From an uncultured bacterium (lineage in GTDB: Bacteria > Verrucomicrobiota > Kiritimatiellia > UBA8416 > CALETX01): a stretch of 7,586 nucleotides of DNA. The notes under the pieces were generated by a model. That model was not told the origin of the DNA and ran no database searches. It worked only from the letters and a program-made list of their open reading frames with translations. The stretch lies in the NCBI GenBank assembly GCA_937920455.1, contig CALETX010000364.1, forward strand, positions 1-7,586. Reading direction: 5' to 3'. Of this stretch, positions 1-6,186 are shown piece after piece (positions within the stretch are counted from its first letter, which is position 1; every line of letters starts with the position of its first letter). The position numbers were made by a program, and so were the translations under genes.

Positions 1-411
1 AGGCGCAAAGAAATCGGCGTCTATCCTGATGCTGTAAGTTGAGTCCTGAAAACCCCTTTCGACGAATCTCGCGCTGCGGATTCGCCCACTTATAGTGCCG
101 TGTTTACCTGCCGGGATTCGCACAAGGGGATTGGCCCAACAATGGAATACAATATTGCTTTCGGTGTACTTATACAGGAAAAGTTTTGTTCCTTCCTTGG
201 TGGTTTCAACTCTGATGAATTCGACGGGCAAACGCGCCTTTTTTCCGGCGAAGGCCGAGAGCGCTTGATCGGCCTGAAATTCGTCATCTGCGACCGATGC
301 CACCGCGGCCATCAGGTTGCTCCATGTGATTGGAGCATCGGGAGCAGGAGGGTTATCGGCTTCGCCGGCGCGGCTTGGCCCGAGCAACGTCGTCAATAGA
401 AGGATCGTCAC
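1..411 (-). CDS. Small exported protein of unknown function, partial at the left edge, non-ATG start
   Basis: An open minus-strand frame runs from just after the peptidase stop to the window edge without a stop, about 137 codons from the proposed GTG at 411-409. The translation begins with a hydrophobic export-type segment (VTILLLTTLLGPSRAGEADN, first residue read as Met). A proline-rich linker follows, then a helix around DDEFQADQALSAFAGKK and an alternating hydrophobic β-rich stretch (LPVEFIRVETTKEG, KLFLYKY, NIVFHCWAN, GTISGRI, TYSIRIDADFF). That order, one helix and then about five strands with the 'IPAGKHGTISGRI' turn, resembles small OB-fold domains of the tRNA_anti-like type; this is a weak inference. 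The start is uncertain: no in-frame ATG precedes the signal-like segment, no good Shine-Dalgarno is visible, and the n-region from GTG has no basic residue. An ATA at 414-412 or a more distal start is possible. It lies 46 bp after the M28 peptidase stop on the same strand, so it is probably cotranscribed with it. The C-terminus is missing. Confidence 0.65.
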   Translation of the reverse strand, partial: MTILLLTTLLGPSRAGEADNPPAPDAPITWSNLMAAVASVADDEFQADQALSAFAGKKARLPVEFIRVETTKEGTKLFLYKYTESNIVFHCWANPLVRIPAGKHGTISGRIRSARFVERGFQDSTYSIRIDADFFAP

Positions 412-457
412 TATTGGAAGCGGGAATATAGAGTGGGAGCAATTTCCCCGCCTGGAA

Positions 458-2221
458 TTATGGTCTTCTTGCCCGCAGGCGCATGAAAAGCTGCTTGGCG
501 GCATCCCACGGATCGAGAAGTCTCGCCCTGATTGTTTCATAAGTCTCGTTACTCTCAACCGACGTCTGCTCAACAAGATTTGAAGCATCGGCCCATGTGC
601 CGTCCAACAGGTTCGTACACGCCTGCAGGAACAGAGCGGCATCGGCCAGATCGCAGCGTCGAGAGTAATATACAACAAATACAGCCTGAGTCCATACTGA
701 ACTCATCGCTGGCCGTAGCGTCGGAACTGCATCAGATGAACGTGGGTTGCTGCCTACCGCGTATTCGAGAAGATTCGGAGATCCATCAGCATCAGGATCG
801 GCATAGTCTCCGCTTATGAGATTGTTGGTGAGCTCATCTGAGGTAAACCATGTGAATCGCCAGGAATCGAATGGGGTATCGGCAACTGTTACGGTGGCTG
901 TCGGATTCGCGCCGACGCCATAATGTGGCTGTGGTTGAACGCAAACTGAGACCGTCTCGTCACCTTCAGGAAGGGAATCGCGCAGAGGTGACACACTAAC
1001 CGCGGCGTCAGATGCGCCGTTTGAGATGACGACGACACCAGACAAGGGGGAGTAATCTTCGCCCGGCGTTGCAGTGCCGCCGACGTTGTACGAGACCGCT
1101 AGATCGCCATTGGTGCTGTCCCGGCTGAAAAGAAAGCAGCCGGAGTCTGCAGAAAGCTCACTTGCTGACGGATCCGTCGCGATAACGGTAACTGTGGGCA
1201 CCACCTGTGCTTGCTCAGCAAGGTAACCGGCAACCGACGCGGTCATTCGTGTGACGAACTCATGATCTATATATCCGACCCTGTCGAGAGAGTCGGATAC
1301 CGTATGATAGTAGATATTTGTGCTCAGGCTATGGTGATATTCTATGAACACGCAGGAGTCCACGGATGGGGTTGTGATATAGAACGGTCCGTGGTCGCTT
1401 GCGTTATTCCGGCCAGAATCAAAGGTCTGAATGCCTCCGTATCTTGCTGCGGCAGCTGCAAGATTCGTTTTGACCGGACTGGTTCCGGGACTGCCGCCGT
1501 ATACTCTAGCTTGAAAAGATTTGTCTGGATTATATCCGATCATGTCCATACTGATCATGCCGCGGATATTGCCACGCCAGATGTTGGAAACTGAAGTGTT
1601 GATATTGTTGGACGTTGATGTCGTGAAGGCATCTACGAACGCGATTGAGCCATAGAGACCTTTTTCCTCAGCGTCAAACGCTATAAGCGCGATGCTTGAC
1701 CTGAACGAGAACATGCTCAATACGCGGGATAACTCGAGAAGCCCTGCGACACCACTCCCGTTGTCGTCAGCTCCAGGACTGTTGACAAACTTTCCGTGGC
1801 CCGTGTCCACGGAATCGTAGTGCGCTCCGACTATGTAGTAGCCTGCGGATGGGTCTGTGCCCTGTTTGAATGCGATTATATTGCAGGCGCCGGTATAGGT
1901 GTATGTTATGGGATCATAGGTTCTGTTGAACCAGAAAGGATGATGCATCACCTGGAAAGACGAGTTGGAAAAAACTGATGCTATGTAGTCGCGAGCCGCG
2001 TCATGCTGATTTGTAGGCCAGCGCAATGGATTGCCGTCGCTAAAACCGCGACACATTCCGTCGTGGGCGAACAGACTGTTGTGGTGCGATTCTATTTCGC
2101 TTTTTCTTACCGCTCCAGCTACGTCTGCCGGACAGGACGCGGTGGCAGTGGGGGAAAGTGGCATTGTTGCAAGAAGAAGTCCGCATATCCTGTTGAGTAG
2201 CCACGTTCGATGGTTCCTCAT
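458..2221 (-). CDS. Secreted M28-family zinc aminopeptidase with Calx-beta-like domain and PVC-type C-terminal module
   Basis: This 587-residue protein is predicted to be exported. Residues 1-29 form a signal peptide (basic MRNHR, hydrophobic ICGLLLATM, cleavage near ATAS/C). Residues about 60-335 are an M28 peptidase domain with the full set of expected residues: H134 and D136 in GAHYDS, D152 in GADDNGSG, the base/ligand pair E185-E186 in DAEEKG, D226 in SMDMIGY and H306 in YYHTVSD. In this family two zinc ions are bound and an N-terminal residue is removed from peptides, so an active enzyme is expected. Residues about 341-448 match a Calx-beta-like β-sandwich (GTATPGEDYSPLSG, then LPEGDETVSV). 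Residues about 451-587 form a tail typical of Verrucomicrobia and Kiritimatiellota secreted proteins: DSWRFTWFTSDEL, then DPDADGSPNLLEYAVGS, then CTNLLDGTW and a terminal FMRLRARRP. There is no C-terminal TM helix or PEP-CTERM sorting signal. The ATG at 2221 has only a weak ribosome site but directly precedes the signal peptide. A σ54-like element lies upstream, and the partial exported-protein gene follows 46 bp downstream. Confidence 0.92.
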   Translation of the reverse strand: MRNHRTWLLNRICGLLLATMPLSPTATASCPADVAGAVRKSEIESHHNSLFAHDGMCRGFSDGNPLRWPTNQHDAARDYIASVFSNSSFQVMHHPFWFNRTYDPITYTYTGACNIIAFKQGTDPSAGYYIVGAHYDSVDTGHGKFVNSPGADDNGSGVAGLLELSRVLSMFSFRSSIALIAFDAEEKGLYGSIAFVDAFTTSTSNNINTSVSNIWRGNIRGMISMDMIGYNPDKSFQARVYGGSPGTSPVKTNLAAAAARYGGIQTFDSGRNNASDHGPFYITTPSVDSCVFIEYHHSLSTNIYYHTVSDSLDRVGYIDHEFVTRMTASVAGYLAEQAQVVPTVTVIATDPSASELSADSGCFLFSRDSTNGDLAVSYNVGGTATPGEDYSPLSGVVVISNGASDAAVSVSPLRDSLPEGDETVSVCVQPQPHYGVGANPTATVTVADTPFDSWRFTWFTSDELTNNLISGDYADPDADGSPNLLEYAVGSNPRSSDAVPTLRPAMSSVWTQAVFVVYYSRRCDLADAALFLQACTNLLDGTWADASNLVEQTSVESNETYETIRARLLDPWDAAKQLFMRLRARRP

Positions 2222-2281
2222 CTTGTCAACAGCATGCCTCTACGAGACCCAAAGAGCAAGTCGTAAGCGAAACTGATGACC

Positions 2282-2296
2282 GCACCTTGAGTGCCA
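2282..2296 (-). promoter_or_regulatory. Candidate σ54 (RpoN) -24/-12 promoter for the M28 peptidase
   Basis: Read on the minus strand, the sequence is TGGCAC-TCAAG-GTGC, against the σ54 consensus TGGCAC-N5-TTGC. The invariant GG and GC dinucleotides are separated by 10 bp, as required. The GC at 2283-2282 would place transcription start near 2271, leaving about 50 nt of leader before the peptidase ATG at 2221. A very similar element faces the other way in the same intergenic region, which makes a chance match less likely. Confidence 0.45.
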
Positions 2297-2406
2297 GCCG
2301 GATAGAGGTTTCTGGCATCGTCCAGCGCTTCATTTGGTAACGTCTCGCGACTTTCCTTCTGGAGTCCTTCCAGTCTGATTTAGTGGATCATCTGCACGTA
2401 TCGAAA

Positions 2407-2434
2407 TGAGACGGTCCGCAGCAAGACCGTTTCA
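2407..2434. promoter_or_regulatory. Inverted repeat, candidate enhancer (activator) site between two σ54-like promoters
   Basis: The arms TGAGACGGTC and GACCGTTTCA are separated by 8 bp (CGCAGCAA) and are complementary at 9 of 10 positions; the odd pair would be a G-U in RNA. The centre, about 2420, lies roughly 128 bp upstream of the predicted plus-strand start (about 2549) and about 150 bp upstream of the minus-strand start (about 2271). That is the usual distance for the upstream activating sequence of a σ54 enhancer-binding protein. It has no T-rich tract on the 3' side of the plus strand and only a short one on the minus strand, so a terminator is less likely. The role is inferred from position and symmetry only. 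Confidence 0.4.
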
Positions 2435-2522
2435 ATAAAATACATCGCTACGGGCCAGTCAGTCATTCGGAAAGAAACGTTAACGCCTTGATGAGCAAAG
2501 AGATATATCCTGGCCTGCCGTT

Positions 2523-2537
2523 TGGCACAGGCGCTGC
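2523..2537 (+). promoter_or_regulatory. Candidate σ54 (RpoN) -24/-12 promoter for the DHp/InlB-repeat gene
   Basis: The sequence TGGCAC-AGGCG-CTGC matches the σ54 consensus TGGCAC-N5-TTGC except for one base at the -12 box. GG (2524-2525) and GC (2536-2537) are separated by 10 bp. Start of transcription is predicted near 2549, giving a leader of about 30 nt before the ATG at 2579. Confidence 0.5.
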
Positions 2538-2578
2538 CCAAGAAAAAGTGCGCAAGTGTGGACTAATCGGGGAAATTT

Positions 2579-4633
2579 ATGATGACGAGGGATTCGACAG
2601 ACACGATACAGGGTGACGGTGAAACATCCAGGAATGATGTTTGTCTCTCATCACTCACATCAGTTAGGCGCAGCAGCGCTGGTGAGCTGGCCAGGGAGGA
2701 GATGGCAGCCACATTTGACGTTTTTGTGGACTTGATAAGGACGTTTCGCAAAAGGACTGTCGGCTTGCCGTTCGCAGTCAAAGCTGTTCATCATGCGGCA
2801 AGCATCACGGCGAAGAGGATTGCTGAGACGCTGAGCATCAAATCTCGTGGTGTCAAAGCACATTTTGCTCTTGCTGTGGCGCTGACGTCAGTGCTGCCTG
2901 TCCTAACATGGCTCTATCTCAACGCATGGACACCATCGGCAGGCGCACGGATTGCAATATGGGCGAGCGTTGCCTCGTGCTGTGTGTTGGGTTATTTGAT
3001 GCTGTTTCAGTATGCGAGGGCTCTGATATTGATCAGAGACTATCTCGCGCAGATCGCGAAGGATCCGCAAGTTTCTCTTCAAGGGCGTCTTTCGATCGAA
3101 GACAGCGATCTTGCGCGTATGAATGAACTCATACAGACTATCCTTGGTGAACTGCGCGAAAAGATAGCCACCATAGAGAGGCAGAAAAATCAAATAGCTG
3201 ATGCCGAGCGTAAAAAGGCGATTGCCGAGAGCCTTGCAACAACTTGCCATTATCTTGGCCAGCCGGCCACGGTAATCACCGCCTACATAGATCTTCTTGA
3301 GACGCAGGACATTGAACCGACCAGCGCCAGGTCTATGGTCCAAGAGTGCCAGAAGGCAGTCACTATAATGAACGATATCCTCCGCAAGCTGAACACACTG
3401 TCTGATTTTTCAAGCGAAGAATATCTCAAGAATCAGTCTCAGGAAGACCAAACGCGACTGCTGAATCTTCTCAGTTCAGAAGACACGATGAATGATGAAG
3501 ACCCATCGCAAGGATGCTGCATCCCAGCGCGGCAAGTTGTCGCATCACCGGCAAGGAGGCGTGTTGACGGGCCAGGTGGCGTCGGTGAAGTCAGGTCTGA
3601 CATGTTGGCGATGTCGCTAAGCGGATTTCTTGCCGCAATCTTCTTCGTTGCCTGTGTGGTGCCTGTGAATAGATTGGTTGCTCAGGAACAAGACCCTCCC
3701 AGGTACTGGCTGGCCATCGAATCAGGAGAGCACGGGACAGTGCTTGATGAAAGTGGCTGGTTCAACGAAGGGGACTGCGTAGCGATAACAGCCGAGCCGG
3801 ATCCTTATTGGCATCTTGATCATTGGGAGGGAGATGTGGATCCGGAAAACTCGACTTGTAATCCTCTCATTGTCTTCATGGACTCTGACAAGACGGTGCG
3901 TGCAGTTTTTTCTTCAAACCTGACCGAGAACAGCGGCACGCCCGAGGAAGGATCTGAGAGTCTGGACGATGAGGGGGCGGAGCCTCCCAGGTACTGGCTG
4001 GCCATCGAATCAGGAGAGCATGGGACGGTGCTTGGTGAAAGTGGCTGGTTCAATGAAGGGGACTGCGTAGTCATAACGGCCGAGCCGGATCCTTATTGGC
4101 ATCTTGATCATTGGGAGGGAGATGTGGATCCGGAAAGCTCGACTTGTAATCCTCTCATTGTCTTTATGGACTCTGACAAGACGGTGCGTGCAGTTTTTTC
4201 TTCAAACTTGACCGAGAACAGTGGCTCGTCCGAGGAAGGGCCTGAGAGTCTGGACTATGAGGGAAACGTCGAGTCTGCAGCGCTTGACGATTCAGGCGGG
4301 GACAGCATGCCCAACACGGGTGAATATATTGCCGGCTCGGATTCATCCAACACGGAAAGCGCTCTGATAGTTTTCATCGAAAAAAACGCCGAATATGGAC
4401 AAGGGACAATCGGCTCTGGTGTGGGGTGCGCCGATATGCCGGTGATCAAATGGGCTAGTGTCCAGGGAAAGATTTACAGGGTTGATGCCACTGACGATTT
4501 GCTCGCCGGAAAGTTCACGGTGGTGCCCGGCGCCGAGCGCATTGAAGCGACCCCTCCTCTGAATATGTTCGTTGATGTCAGCGCAACGAACGCCCTTGCG
4601 CGGTTCTACAGGGTGGTGGCGTATTGCCCATGA
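2579..4633 (+). CDS. Membrane protein: HAMP/coiled-coil/DHp-like domain without kinase domain, joined to tandem InlB-type repeats and a PVC-type C-terminal module
   Basis: This is a single open frame of 684 residues. Residues 1-92 are polar and probably cytoplasmic. Helices at about 95-114 and 123-145 form a two-TM hairpin. Residues 146-190 are HAMP-like and 185-218 a coiled coil. Residues about 215-280 resemble a histidine-kinase dimerisation/phosphoacceptor (DHp) helix pair, with an H-box TCHYLGQPATV in which H224 is the candidate phosphoacceptor. No ATP-binding domain (N, G1, G2 boxes) follows. A third hydrophobic segment (342-363, LSGFLAAIFFVACVVPV) is preceded by ARRR and would export the rest. 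Residues 373-468 and 469-564 are two copies of a repeat of the divergent InlB-B / bacterial-repeat type (GEHGTVL, EGDCV, ITAEPDP, DHWEGDV, MDSDKTVRAVF). Residues 566-684 are a PVC-type module (DSGGDSMPNTGEYIAGSD, then IKWASVQGKIYRVDATDDLLAGKF and ARFYRVV). ATG 2579 (followed by a second ATG) has a weak GGGGAA ribosome site. M42 at 2702 sits directly after AGGGAGGAG and is an alternative start. The joined halves could be two ancestral genes: the segment from M342 would make a plausible signal peptide. Confidence 0.82.
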   Translation: MMTRDSTDTIQGDGETSRNDVCLSSLTSVRRSSAGELAREEMAATFDVFVDLIRTFRKRTVGLPFAVKAVHHAASITAKRIAETLSIKSRGVKAHFALAVALTSVLPVLTWLYLNAWTPSAGARIAIWASVASCCVLGYLMLFQYARALILIRDYLAQIAKDPQVSLQGRLSIEDSDLARMNELIQTILGELREKIATIERQKNQIADAERKKAIAESLATTCHYLGQPATVITAYIDLLETQDIEPTSARSMVQECQKAVTIMNDILRKLNTLSDFSSEEYLKNQSQEDQTRLLNLLSSEDTMNDEDPSQGCCIPARQVVASPARRRVDGPGGVGEVRSDMLAMSLSGFLAAIFFVACVVPVNRLVAQEQDPPRYWLAIESGEHGTVLDESGWFNEGDCVAITAEPDPYWHLDHWEGDVDPENSTCNPLIVFMDSDKTVRAVFSSNLTENSGTPEEGSESLDDEGAEPPRYWLAIESGEHGTVLGESGWFNEGDCVVITAEPDPYWHLDHWEGDVDPESSTCNPLIVFMDSDKTVRAVFSSNLTENSGSSEEGPESLDYEGNVESAALDDSGGDSMPNTGEYIAGSDSSNTESALIVFIEKNAEYGQGTIGSGVGCADMPVIKWASVQGKIYRVDATDDLLAGKFTVVPGAERIEATPPLNMFVDVSATNALARFYRVVAYCP
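3695..4270 (+). repeat. Tandem 288-bp direct repeat (two copies) encoding InlB-type repeat domains
   Basis: Units 3695-3982 and 3983-4270 lie head to tail and in frame, 96 codons each. By eye I count about 16 base differences over the first ~276 positions (about 94% identity), roughly half of them synonymous. The last few codons differ (GCGGAG versus AACGTC). Each unit encodes one β-repeat plus an acidic linker (TENSG..EEG.ESLD.EG). The similarity implies a recent duplication or ongoing gene conversion within the gene. Copy number may therefore vary between strains. Confidence 0.95.
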
Positions 4634-4669
4634 AGTCGGTTCTTCGCCGAGCTGAGAAGGGACGATCAG
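4634..4669. other. Short convergent gap between the DHp/InlB-repeat gene and nfnB
   Basis: The stop codons of two converging genes are separated by 36 bp. Only a weak potential stem (TTCT with AGAA, 11-nt loop) is present and there is no T-tract. No terminator can be assigned, so transcripts may overlap at their 3' ends. Confidence 0.5.
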
Positions 4670-6184
4670 TCAACAGGCGAGTCTTTGGTTGATAGCCGCC
4701 GCTGCTCGTCGGCCCTGACCCATTGCAAGGATTACTGTTGCCGAGCCAAGCACTATATCACCTCCGGCATAGACGCCCTCGATGGATGTCTTGCCCGTCT
4801 CGTCGGTCACGATATTGCCGTGTCGGTTTGTGATGAGGCCCGGCGTCGTATGACTGATTAGAGGATTGGACTCGTTGCCGATGGCAACGATAACAGCGTC
4901 AACAGGCATGACGAACTCGCTGCCGGGTATTTCCACAGGTCGGCGTCGGCCAGACTCGTCAGGGTCACCGAGTTCGTATCGAAGGCACTCGATTGCTGTG
5001 ACATGTCCGGAGGCGTCTCCGATCAGGCGTTTGGCGTTCTGCAGAATGTGGAATATCACTCCCTCTTCCTTGGCGTGCCGCACCTCCTCGACTCTGGCAG
5101 GCATTTCGGCTTCGGTTCTGCGATATACGAGATGCACTTCTTGCGCGCCGAGCCGTACTGCTGTCCGGGCGGCATCCATGGCCACGTTGCCTCCGCCGAG
5201 GACGGCGACTTTCCTGGCCCGCATGATCGGCGTATCGGCATTTTCGGCATCATATGCGCGCATCAGATTTGAGCGAGTGAGGTATTCATTTGCGGAGAAA
5301 ACTCCCACCAGGTTTTCCCCTTCAATATTCATGAACTTTGGAAGTCCCGCGCCTGAGCCAACGAAGACAGCATGAAAGCCGTCCTTCTGCATCAGATCTG
5401 CCAGCGAGCGAGTTCTGCCCACGACGAAATCGGTGGTTATCGTCACGCCCATAGACTCAAGAATGCCGATTTCATTTTCGACAATTCTCTTGGGGAGGCG
5501 GAACTCTGGAATCCCGTACACCATTACACCGCCGGTTTTGTGAAACGCCTCGAAAATAGTTACAGCGTGACCTTCGCGTCTCACATCCGCAGCGCATGTG
5601 ATGCCGGCGGGGCCGCTGCCGACGACAGCGACCTTCTTGCCTGTTTCGGGTTTCACCAAAGGAGGCTTCTGCAGCCCGTTTTCTCTTTCCCAGTCGGCGA
5701 CGAACCGCTCGAGGCGACCTATCATGACAGCCTTGTCAACGCTTTTTAGCGACTTGCCAACGGTGCATTCCTTCTGGCACTGAATTTCCTGCGGGCATAC
5801 CCTGCCGCACACGGCCGGGAGGAGGCTATTCTCTCTTATGATCTTGATCGCATCCGCAAAATTGCCTTCAGCGGTGGAGGCAACGAAGTCTGGTATCCTG
5901 ATACGCACGGGACAGCCCTTCACGCATGGAGCGCTCTTGCATCTTAAGCATCGCATTGCCTCGACGCGGGCCTGTTCGGGCGTATAGCCGAGTGCAACTT
6001 CATCCATATTGTGGCGACGCGAGATGGGATCCTGCGACGGCATTTCCTGAACTGGAATGGCGAGGCGCTCCTTTGGTGTGAGAGATGCGTGCAGTGGCTC
6101 AAGTCTGGCGAGGAGCGCCTTTGCGCTTTTTCCCAACTGTTCGGGGGTTGAATGTGGTGCATCCAGTTCGCGTTCTGCATTCAT
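4670..6184 (-). CDS. nfnB: NfnB-type large subunit of NADH-dependent ferredoxin:NADP+ oxidoreductase (GltA-like flavoprotein)
   Basis: This 504-residue protein has the layout of the glutamate-synthase small-subunit / NfnB / SudA family. The N-terminal ferredoxin-like part carries two cysteine sets for [4Fe-4S] clusters: C79, C82, C87, C91 (CLRCKSAPCVKGC) and C126, C130, C136, C140 (CGRVCPQEIQCQKEC). The FAD-binding Rossmann motif is VVGSGPAGITCA (188-199). The NADPH-binding motif is VLGGGNVAMDAART (328-341). A second FAD contact is VYAGGDIVLG near 471. In NfnAB this subunit binds NADP(H) and ferredoxin and carries the bifurcating FAD, coupling NADPH oxidation to NAD+ and ferredoxin reduction or the reverse. 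No glutamate-synthase large subunit lies nearby, whereas the NfnA-type partner is directly upstream, so Nfn is preferred to GltA. The NfnA stop and this ATG are separated by 2 nt (TGA-TC-ATG), implying translational coupling. The N-terminus (residues 1-45) appears longer than in the usual family member. The downstream neighbour is convergent, 36 bp away. Confidence 0.93.
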   Translation of the reverse strand: MNAERELDAPHSTPEQLGKSAKALLARLEPLHASLTPKERLAIPVQEMPSQDPISRRHNMDEVALGYTPEQARVEAMRCLRCKSAPCVKGCPVRIRIPDFVASTAEGNFADAIKIIRENSLLPAVCGRVCPQEIQCQKECTVGKSLKSVDKAVMIGRLERFVADWERENGLQKPPLVKPETGKKVAVVGSGPAGITCAADVRREGHAVTIFEAFHKTGGVMVYGIPEFRLPKRIVENEIGILESMGVTITTDFVVGRTRSLADLMQKDGFHAVFVGSGAGLPKFMNIEGENLVGVFSANEYLTRSNLMRAYDAENADTPIMRARKVAVLGGGNVAMDAARTAVRLGAQEVHLVYRRTEAEMPARVEEVRHAKEEGVIFHILQNAKRLIGDASGHVTAIECLRYELGDPDESGRRRPVEIPGSEFVMPVDAVIVAIGNESNPLISHTTPGLITNRHGNIVTDETGKTSIEGVYAGGDIVLGSATVILAMGQGRRAAAAINQRLAC

Positions 6185-6186
6185 GA

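Larger units (their letters stand above)
2222..2578. promoter_or_regulatory. Divergent intergenic control region between the peptidase and the DHp/InlB-repeat gene
   Basis: This 357-bp stretch has no credible gene and separates two divergent starts. It contains an outward-facing σ54-like -24/-12 element on each side, a 10-bp-arm inverted repeat between them (2407-2434) and a shorter inverted repeat, CTGGA-gtcct-TCCAG (2359-2373). No convincing σ70 promoter is seen. The best alternative is a weak TTAACG, 18 bp, TATATC arrangement on the plus strand near 2480-2510. The two outward -24/-12 boxes suggest shared σ54 control of both genes, which is inference. Confidence 0.6.

Noticed and set aside
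100..583. Plus-strand open frames of about 88-99 codons at the left end
   Set aside because: They are antisense to the small exported-protein gene and to the peptidase 3' end, have low-complexity mixed composition and no convincing ribosome site.
2226..2231. TTGACA just before the peptidase ATG as a -35 box
   Set aside because: A matching -10 would fall inside the coding sequence, downstream of the start codon.
2407..2434. The inverted repeat as a rho-independent terminator
   Set aside because: There is no T-tract after the stem on the plus strand, only a short one on the minus strand, and no gene ends there on either strand.
2903..3343. A 146-codon minus-strand open frame
   Set aside because: It is antisense to the TM/HAMP/DHp part of the 684-residue protein, which has coherent domain order; treated as a shadow.
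4866..5375. A 169-codon plus-strand open frame
   Set aside because: It lies wholly antisense to nfnB, whose product has clear family motifs; the reverse translation has no recognisable domain.
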